Shown here: piece after piece, positions 49,092-54,074 of the stretch | Layout: the number at the start of each line of letters is the position of its first letter | Position numbering within the stretch: position 1 is the stretch's first letter | NCBI GenBank assembly: GCA_050299335.1 | Contig: JBNKVT010000013.1 | Span: forward strand, 1 to 54,074 | Reading direction: 5' to 3' | Length of the DNA: 54,074 bases | Origin: JBNKVT01 sp050299335 | Lineage (GTDB): Bacteria > Pseudomonadota > Alphaproteobacteria > Rhodobacterales > Rhodobacteraceae | Translations under genes and position numbers: made by a program | The notes under the pieces: model-generated | Seen by the model: the letters and a program-made list of their open reading frames with translations, nothing else | Databases searched by the model: none | Told to the model about the DNA's origin: nothing

Positions 49092-50486
49092 ATGACCGAG
49101 ACCGACGAGATCGAACGGGCCCAGACCGAAGCCGATGACGGGGCCTATGCGCTGAACGCGGCGACGGTCGATGCGATCATGGCTGCCGTCGAGGTCGGCT
49201 CGCAGGACCGGCTGGTCGAACTGCTGGAACACCTGCACGAAGCCGATATCGCCGACCTTCTGGAACAGATCGGCGAGCACGAGCGCCGGCGGCTCCTGCA
49301 TCTGTGGGGCAAGGAGTTGGACGGATCGGTCCTGTCGGAACTGGAAGAGGGCATCCGCGACGAGATCCTGCGCGAGATCGACGAGGAGGTACTGCACGCC
49401 GCCGTGTCCGAGATGGACACCGACGATGTGGTCTACCTGGTCGAGGACCTCGACGAGGACCGGCAGGAGCGGCTGCTCGACGCGCTGGAGGATGTGGACC
49501 GGGCTGCGGTCGAGGCCTCGCTGCAATATGACGAGGACAGCGCCGGGCGGCTGATGCAGCGCGAGGTGGTGCGGGGGCCGGAGCACTGGACGGTGGGCGA
49601 CGCTATCGACTTCATGCGGGCGGCCGACGATCTGCCGGAGGATTTCTACGACATCATCCTGGTCGATCCCCGGATGCATCCGGTGGGCACGGTCTCGCTC
49701 GGCAAGATCATGGCCAATCCGCGCGACAGGACGCTGAAGGACCTTGAGGACGAGACCCTGCATGTGATCCGGGCCGATCAGTCCCAGGCGGACGTGGCCT
49801 ACGCGTTCAACCAGTATCACCTGGTCTCGGCCCCGGTGGTGGACGAGGACGGGCGTCTGGTGGGCATGATTACCATCGACGACGCGATGGACGTGCTCGA
49901 GGACGAGGCCGAGGAGGACATCCAGCGGCTGGCGGGGCTGTCGGGCGAGGAGGCGGTGACCGACGGGATCATGGCAACGACCGTGGCGCGCTTTCCCTGG
50001 CTGGCGGTGAACCTCCTGACGGCGATTGCAGCCTCGGGGGTGATCGCGCTGTTCACGGACACGATCGAGGCGATTGTCGCCCTGGCCGTGCTGATGCCCA
50101 TCGTCGCCTCGATGGGCGGCAATGCCGGAACCCAGTCGCTGACCATCGCCGTCCGGGCGCTGGCAACCCGCGACCTGACGGCGGCCAACGCCATGCGGGT
50201 CCTGAGGCGCGAGGGCACGGCCGGGCTTGCCAATGGCGCCGCCTTCGCGGTGGTGATCGGGCTGGCGGCGGGGTTCTGGTATCAAAGCGCGCTGCTGGGC
50301 GTGGTCCTGGGGATCGCGATGGTATTCACGATGATGGTGGCGGGGCTGGCAGGTGTGCTGATCCCGCTCGGGCTGGAAAAGGCAAAGGTCGACCCGGCCC
50401 TGGCCTCGGGCGCCTTCGTGACCACGGTGACCGATGTGGTGGGCTTCTTGACCTTTCTGGGACTGGCGGGGATCATTCTGCTATGA
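49092..50486 (+). CDS. mgtE: Magnesium transporter MgtE
   Basis: A 464-residue Mg2+ channel. The N-terminal cytosolic domain (about 20-135), rich in acidic residues (LEHLHEADIADLLEQIGEHE), is followed by a CBS pair (about 140-260: HPVGTVSLGKIMANPRD, LVSAPVVDEDGRLVGMITIDD) that senses Mg2+, and a C-terminal membrane domain with five helices (RFPWLAVNLLTAIAASG; PIVASMGGNAGTQSLTIAVR; ASGAFVTTVTDVVGF). The conserved Asp-containing pore helix near the end is present. The 89-base upstream gap is too short for an M-box, so regulation must be elsewhere. The stop overlaps the hydrolase start. Confidence 0.93.
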   Translation: MTETDEIERAQTEADDGAYALNAATVDAIMAAVEVGSQDRLVELLEHLHEADIADLLEQIGEHERRRLLHLWGKELDGSVLSELEEGIRDEILREIDEEVLHAAVSEMDTDDVVYLVEDLDEDRQERLLDALEDVDRAAVEASLQYDEDSAGRLMQREVVRGPEHWTVGDAIDFMRAADDLPEDFYDIILVDPRMHPVGTVSLGKIMANPRDRTLKDLEDETLHVIRADQSQADVAYAFNQYHLVSAPVVDEDGRLVGMITIDDAMDVLEDEAEEDIQRLAGLSGEEAVTDGIMATTVARFPWLAVNLLTAIAASGVIALFTDTIEAIVALAVLMPIVASMGGNAGTQSLTIAVRALATRDLTAANAMRVLRREGTAGLANGAAFAVVIGLAAGFWYQSALLGVVLGIAMVFTMMVAGLAGVLIPLGLEKAKVDPALASGAFVTTVTDVVGFLTFLGLAGIILL

Positions 50487-51184
50487 ATTTCATGCTGATA
50501 CACGGCGCCTGGCATGGCGGCTGGTGCTGGGATCCGGTGGCCGACATCCTGGAAGACGCGGGCCACAGCGTCTTTGCCCCGACCCTGAAGGGCCTTTCCG
50601 AGCGGGCGGGAGAACTGGACGACACGCTCGACCTCGACACCCATATCGACGAGGTGGCGGGCTGGCTGAGGAACCGCGACGAGGTGGTGCTGGTCGGCCA
50701 TTCCTATGGCGGCGCGGTGACCCTGGGGGCGGCGGACCGGGCGGCGGCGCATGTGTCGCGGATCATTCTTCTGGACGCGGTGGTGCCCGAGGCCGGCAGG
50801 ACGCTGTTCGATCTGATCCCTGCGGCCTCGGCCGACGGGCGGCGGGCGGAGGCGGCGGCCTCGCCCGGAGGGCTGACCTTCAAGCCGCTCTCGACGGAGC
50901 GACTGGGGGTGGGGCCGGAACATGAGGGGCTGCTGGCCGGACAACTGACCGGGCATCCGGTGAAGACCTATGAAACACCCTTCCGCGTGAAGGGCGCGCT
51001 CGGGGCCGGCAAGCCCCTGACATATATCGCCTGCACCGACCCGGTGTTCCTGCCCTTGGCCGATCACCGGGCGCGGGCAGAACGGTTGAACTGGGATGTG
51101 AGGCTGCTGGCCACCGGGCATGACGCGATGATCTCGGATCCTGCGGCAACAGCGGCGATGTTGCTGGAGCTTGCCGGGCGGTGA
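50483..51184 (+). CDS. Alpha/beta hydrolase (methylesterase/HNL-like)
   Basis: A 233-residue alpha/beta hydrolase. The nucleophile elbow is GHSYGG with Ser74, and the oxyanion region is LIHGAWHGGWCWDP (5-18). The acid lies in ACTDPVFLP, and the catalytic His in TGHDAM near the C terminus. The pattern resembles plant-type esterases and hydroxynitrile lyases and bacterial salicylate-type esterases; the substrate is unknown. It overlaps the mgtE stop by four bases (ATGA), so it is translationally coupled to a Mg2+ transporter with no evident functional link. Confidence 0.82.
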   Translation: MNFMLIHGAWHGGWCWDPVADILEDAGHSVFAPTLKGLSERAGELDDTLDLDTHIDEVAGWLRNRDEVVLVGHSYGGAVTLGAADRAAAHVSRIILLDAVVPEAGRTLFDLIPAASADGRRAEAAASPGGLTFKPLSTERLGVGPEHEGLLAGQLTGHPVKTYETPFRVKGALGAGKPLTYIACTDPVFLPLADHRARAERLNWDVRLLATGHDAMISDPAATAAMLLELAGR

Positions 51185-51195
51185 GGGGCAGGGGT

Positions 51196-51245
51196 TCGGC
51201 GCGACCAGAACCAAGGGTAAGGTGGGCTCAAACCCACCTTTCTTG
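51196..51245 (+). terminator. 18-bp shared sequence followed by terminator hairpin (copy 2)
   Basis: TCGGCGCGACCAGAACCA (51196-51213) repeats the sequence at 47620. It is followed by a perfect 8-bp stem, AAGGTGGG-CTCAAA-CCCACCTT (51219-51240), then TCTTGT. It should end the mgtE-hydrolase transcript. Confidence 0.65.
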
Positions 51246-51329
51246 TCGGAAACGTCCCCGCGACACTGCCGGGCCTTGCAATCCCCGCCCTGAGCCTGTT
51301 CCCTGACCCGATCATGACGGAGTAGAGAC

Positions 51330-52241
51330 GTGCACGCCATTCCCGGAACCATCGACGAGACGCAAACGCTTCTGGAAAGCGCGAATTATGTCTGTTCGCG
51401 CCCGCTGGCGACCGTGGTGTTCCTGTCGCTGAAACTCGGTCGACCGCTGTTTCTCGAAGGCGAGGCCGGGGTCGGCAAGACCGAGATCGCCAAGGCGCTT
51501 TCCGCCGCCCTCGGCCGCCGATTGATCCGGCTGCAATGCTACGAGGGGCTGGACGCCGCCTCAGCTGTCTACGAATGGAACTTCCCGGCCCAGATGGTGG
51601 CGATCCGCACCGCCGAGGCCGTCGAAGGCACCGACCGGCAGGCGCTGACGCAAGAGCTGTTCTCCGACGATTTCCTGATCCGCCGCCCGCTCCTGGAGGC
51701 GATGAGCCCGCAGGACGGTGGTGCGCCGGTGCTGCTGATCGACGAGCTGGACCGCACCGACGAACCCTTCGAGGCCTTCCTGCTGGAGGCGCTCAGCGAC
51801 TTTCAGGTGACGATCCCCGAGCTCGGCACCATTCGCGCCGAGGAGCCGCCCATCGTCATCCTCACCTCCAACCGCACCCGTGAGGTCCATGACGCGCTGA
51901 AACGCCGCTGCCTCTATCACTGGGTCGACTACCCCGATTTCGACCGCGAGATGGAGATCCTCCACGCCCGCGCCCCCGAAGCCGCCGAGACGCTCAGCCG
52001 CGAGGTGGTGGCCTTCGTGCAGAAGCTCCGCACCGAGGACCTGTTCAAGAAGCCGGGCGTGGCCGAGACCATCGACTGGGCGAAATGCCTCGTGGCGCTG
52101 GACACAATCGCTCTCAGCCCGCAGGTGATCGCCGACACGCTGGGCGCGATCCTGAAATACCAGGACGATATCGCCAAGCTGCAGGGGTCGGAAGCGGCGC
52201 GGATTCTGGATCAGGCGAAAGCGGAACTGGGGCCGGTGTGA
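51330..52241 (+). CDS. MoxR family AAA+ ATPase
   Basis: A 303-residue AAA+ chaperone-type ATPase of the MoxR/CoxD class. Walker A is GEAGVGKT (44-51), Walker B LLIDELDR (135-142), sensor-type segments ILTSNRTREVHDALKRRC and the arginine pair follow. It is probably GTG-initiated (GGAG nine bases upstream). Such ATPases nearly always sit beside a VWA-domain partner (CoxE-type); none follows here. Instead an AT-richer 170-base gap leads to an unrelated oxidoreductase, suggesting loss of the partner or its location elsewhere. The target of the ATPase is unknown. Confidence 0.87.
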   Translation: MHAIPGTIDETQTLLESANYVCSRPLATVVFLSLKLGRPLFLEGEAGVGKTEIAKALSAALGRRLIRLQCYEGLDAASAVYEWNFPAQMVAIRTAEAVEGTDRQALTQELFSDDFLIRRPLLEAMSPQDGGAPVLLIDELDRTDEPFEAFLLEALSDFQVTIPELGTIRAEEPPIVILTSNRTREVHDALKRRCLYHWVDYPDFDREMEILHARAPEAAETLSREVVAFVQKLRTEDLFKKPGVAETIDWAKCLVALDTIALSPQVIADTLGAILKYQDDIAKLQGSEAARILDQAKAELGPV

Positions 52242-52280
52242 ATTATTCTTGCATGCCTATAGTGCCAATTCGGGGAATTC

Positions 52281-52359
52281 GTTAAGGATGGCAAAATAGA
52301 CTTGGACAAGCCGCAAGTAGTAGCTGCTCTTGATCGCATGGGCTATGCGATTTGAACAA
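52281..52359 (+). pseudogene. Possible remnant of a small coding sequence
   Basis: A short open frame without a start codon reads CQFGEFVKDGKIDLDKPQVV followed by AALDRMGYAI and a TGA. Codon use and base composition are richer in A and T than the flanking genes. The amino acid pattern looks protein-like, so this may be the 3' end of a lost gene, perhaps of foreign origin. No family is recognised. Confidence 0.3.
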
Positions 52360-52413
52360 AGCAGTCTTCTGAAAGCCGTACTCAAATAGATGACTGGCAA
52401 CGGAGAGCTTTTC

Positions 52414-53445
52414 ATGCCGCAAATCCAAAACCTCAATCGCCGCATCGTCCTCGCCGAGCGGCCAAAGGGCATGCCGGACGAGAACACTCTGCGGCTCGAA
52501 GAGGTTCCGGTTCCAGAACCAGGGGCAGGGGAGATGCTGCTGCGCACCGTCTACCTGTCCCTCGACCCCTATATGCGCGGGCGGATGAACGACGCGAAAT
52601 CCTACGCGAAGCCCGTCGAGATCGGCGAGGTGATGTCAGGCCAGGTGGTGGCCGAGGTGGTAGGCTCCAACCTTGATGGCTACGCGCCAGGCGACATGGT
52701 GCTGGCGGGCAGCGGCTGGCAGGATTTCGCGGTTTCGGACGGCACGGGCTGCACCAATCTCGGCGCGACCCCCGAAAACCCGTCCTGGGCGCTGGGCATC
52801 CTCGGCATGCCCGGCTTCACCGCCTATGGCGGCCTCCTGACCATCGGCGAGCCGAAGCCGGGCGAGACCGTTGTCGTCGGCGCAGCCTCTGGCCCCGTGG
52901 GCGCGACCGTGGGCCAGATCGCCAGGCTCAAGGGTTGCCGGGTGATCGGCGTCGCCGGTGGGGCAGAGAAATGCGCCCATGTAACCGAAAAGCTCGGCTT
53001 CGACGCCTGCCTCGACCACCGGGCGGAGGATTTCGAGGCACAACTGGCTGCGGCCTGTCCCGACGGTATCGACATCTATTGGGAGAATGTCGGGGGCAGG
53101 GTGCTCTATGCCGTCCTCCCCCACCTCAACCCCTTCGCCCGTGTCCCGGTCTGCGGAGTGGCGGCCTGGTACAACCTCACCGGCCTGCCCGAAGGCCCGG
53201 ACCGGGGGCCACAGATCATGGCGACGGTTCTGCGGATGAAAGTGAAGATGCAGGGTTTCATCGTCTTCGACAGTTTTGACGCCGATTTGCAAGCGGCCTT
53301 TCTGCGCGACATGAAGTCCTGGCTGGAGGTGGGCAAAGTCAAATACTTCGAACAGGTCGTCGAGGGCCTTGAGAAGGCACCGGAAACCCTGAACGACGTT
53401 CTGTCGGGCCGGAGCTTCGGAAAAGTCGTCGTAAAGGTTGGCTGA
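52414..53445 (+). CDS. NADP-dependent oxidoreductase, zinc-free MDR (CurA/2-alkenal reductase type)
   Basis: A 343-residue medium-chain reductase without the zinc-binding residues. It starts with PQIQNLNRRIVLAERPKGMP, a signature of the leukotriene B4 dehydrogenase / 2-alkenal reductase group, and has the Rossmann motif VVVGAASGPVGATVGQIARL, then GCRVIGVAGG and YWENVGGRVLYAVLPHL. Likely reduces alpha,beta-unsaturated ketones or aldehydes with NADPH. The ATG at 52414 is preferred to 52390, because GGAGAG is spaced correctly for it. Confidence 0.88.
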   Translation: MPQIQNLNRRIVLAERPKGMPDENTLRLEEVPVPEPGAGEMLLRTVYLSLDPYMRGRMNDAKSYAKPVEIGEVMSGQVVAEVVGSNLDGYAPGDMVLAGSGWQDFAVSDGTGCTNLGATPENPSWALGILGMPGFTAYGGLLTIGEPKPGETVVVGAASGPVGATVGQIARLKGCRVIGVAGGAEKCAHVTEKLGFDACLDHRAEDFEAQLAAACPDGIDIYWENVGGRVLYAVLPHLNPFARVPVCGVAAWYNLTGLPEGPDRGPQIMATVLRMKVKMQGFIVFDSFDADLQAAFLRDMKSWLEVGKVKYFEQVVEGLEKAPETLNDVLSGRSFGKVVVKVG

Positions 53446-53466
53446 GCCGGGGAACGAATATTGCCA

Positions 53467-53487
53467 AAACGATCCAGTGAACTGTTT
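53467..53487. repeat. AAACGATCCA-family palindrome, degenerate copy
   Basis: AAACGATCCA-G-TGAACTGTTT, the same family as at 158, 53567 and 53644, with two mismatches in the right arm. The following GTAGGCT...CGGGCTG is repeated after the intact copy at 53644. Confidence 0.7.
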
Positions 53488-53512
53488 GTAGGCTGAACGG
53501 GCTGTTGGAAGT

Positions 53513-53628
53513 TGGTTGCGGGGAGAGGATTTGAACCTGCGTCCGGGGCTCCGCCCCTTTGACCGGGAAACGGTCCACTGGACCGTTTCTTGATCCGGTC
53601 AAAGCCTTCAGGTTATGAGCCTGACGAG
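53513..53628 (-). pseudogene. Decayed tRNA-fMet interrupted by a nested palindrome
   Basis: On the minus strand the anticodon arm CTCGTCAGGCTCATAACCTG (extended by AAGG) is identical to the functional tRNA-fMet next door. The T-arm (GCAGGTTCAAATCCTCT) has lost base pairs, and the acceptor 3' end reads CCCCGCAACCA. A 63-base insertion (53542-53604) sits in the variable loop, and the D-arm and 5' acceptor strand are missing. It cannot form a cloverleaf. The T-stem begins GCAGG, not GTAGG as in the functional copy, so it is not a very recent duplicate. Confidence 0.75.
53545..53604. repeat. Nested palindromic element inside the tRNA remnant
   Basis: A GGGGC-TCC-GCCCC hairpin (53545-53557) is followed by CTTTGACCGG (53557-53566) pairing with CCGGTCAAAG (53595-53604). 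These enclose the perfect palindrome GAAACGGTCCA-C-TGGACCGTTTC (53567-53589). The whole could extrude as a cruciform. Confidence 0.8.
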
Positions 53629-53643
53629 GCCATGCCGTTAAAC

Positions 53644-53664
53644 AAACGATCCAGTGGATCGTTT
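53644..53664. repeat. AAACGATCCA-G-TGGATCGTTT palindrome
   Basis: A perfect 10-bp inverted repeat with a one-base centre, between the tRNA remnant and the functional tRNA-fMet. The sequence after it (GTAGGCTTGGCGGGCTG) resembles that after the degenerate copy at 53467, showing that a unit of repeat plus tRNA was duplicated. Confidence 0.8.
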
Positions 53665-53695
53665 GTAGGCTTGGCGGGCTGCGAGATTTCCGACC

Positions 53696-53772
<77 letters not shown>

Positions 53773-53827
53773 TCAAGGTCGGTTCGTTGTTTATCATTCA
53801 CAGAGCAATGTTTTGAGATCCTCTCAG

Positions 53828-53943
53828 GATTGGCGGTGACCTACTCTCCCACGTCTTGAGACGCAGTACCATCGGCGCGGTGGCGCTTAACGGCCGAGTT
53901 CGGGATGGGATCGGGTGTTTCGCTCACGCTGTGACCACCAAAC
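53828..53943 (-). rRNA. rrf: 5S ribosomal RNA
   Basis: The minus-strand transcript starts GTTTGGTGGTCACAGC and ends GTAGGTCACCGCCAATC, with the core CCCGATCCCATCCCGAACTC and GGTACTGCGTC typical of 5S. The terminal helix GTTTGG/CCAATC closes it, including one wobble. The ends are approximate to a few bases. It is the 3' rRNA of an operon whose 23S and 16S lie to the right, outside the window. Confidence 0.94.
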
Positions 53944-54074
53944 CGGAGAAGACCGGACCTCGGGGCGCGCGCTGGCGCGCCCCTGGTCCATTCACGAGAC
54001 ATTTTTGCTGGTCGCATTGCCGAACCGCAAAACCGGTTCCCACTTTTGCTGGCAATGCTCCGTCCCCGGTGTCG
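53944..54074 (-). other. Partial 23S-5S spacer with two hairpins
   Basis: The spacer holds GGGGCGCG-N6-CGCGCCCC (around 53962-53983) and a nested hairpin, GCATTGCC (54014-54021) with GGCAATGC (54051-54058) enclosing GCAAAA (54027-54032) and TTTTGC (54044-54049). These may be rRNA processing stems for RNase III. The ACCGGTTCCCAC loop recalls a common alphaproteobacterial intergenic hairpin repeat. Confidence 0.55.

Overview
This window is a high-GC chromosomal stretch that reads as Rhodobacterales (Paracoccaceae/Roseobacter relatives). The signs are DUF6473- and DUF6778-type proteins, a Hint-domain protein, a VtlR/LsrB-type LysR regulator, an alphaproteobacterial initiator tRNA directly after 5S rRNA, and intergenic palindromes of the kind I associate with this order. 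Most genes are housekeeping or central metabolism. I see no prophage, integrase, transposase, CRISPR array or defence island.

Layout. 0.4-6.8 kb: a DUF6473 protein, 3-hydroxyacyl-CoA dehydrogenase, L-rhamnose mutarotase, two YceI proteins with a cytochrome b561, ispH and a methyltransferase. 6.9-11.8 kb, minus strand: ftsB, then a carbon-metabolism run tkt - 47-aa membrane peptide - pgk - fructose-bisphosphate aldolase. 12.0-13.2 kb: a coiled-coil protein, zapA and a hypothetical protein. 13.2-16.1 kb, minus strand: purL-bolA-grxD. 16.6-21.3 kb: a LysR regulator closely resembling VtlR/LsrB, a strongly supported unannotated small RNA directly behind it, and a divergent fused indolepyruvate ferredoxin oxidoreductase. 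21.5-25.9 kb: a DUF6778 lipoprotein, then a four-gene plus-strand cluster (Mn-type cupin, ACAD11-like dehydrogenase, histidine phosphatase, ACAD11-like kinase). 26-31.7 kb: a membrane protein of unknown role, an HTTM-DCC fusion, ssb and two lytic transglycosylases. 32.1-38.2 kb, minus strand: a TTC38-like TPR protein followed by opgC-opgG-opgH for periplasmic glucans. 38.5-43.2 kb: a YeeE/YedE transporter, a TetR regulator, a DUF4174 protein and methylmalonyl-CoA mutase. 43.3-49.0 kb, minus strand: a Hint protein, a sialidase-fold protein with a membrane partner, an AraC/GyrI regulator and guanine deaminase. 49.1-53.4 kb: mgtE, an alpha/beta hydrolase, a MoxR ATPase and an NADP-dependent oxidoreductase. 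53.5-54.1 kb, minus strand: the tail of an rRNA operon (5S, tRNA-fMet) with a decayed second tRNA-fMet.

The best leads are these. (1) The small RNA at about 16608-16686 has a near-consensus promoter, a 5' hairpin, an unpaired CCUCCC and an intrinsic terminator; with the adjacent VtlR-like gene it looks like the VtlR-AbcR circuit known from rhizobia and Brucella. (2) The split ACAD11 kinase/dehydrogenase pair with a phosphatase between them suggests a 4-hydroxyacyl-CoA degradation module. (3) The tRNA-fMet remnant is interrupted by a nested palindrome whose core recurs four times, once at the opposite end of the window. (4) The leader of the HTTM-DCC gene contains four hairpins.

All calls come from reading sequence and translations. 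No database search, folding program or expression data was used, and family assignments rest on remembered motifs.
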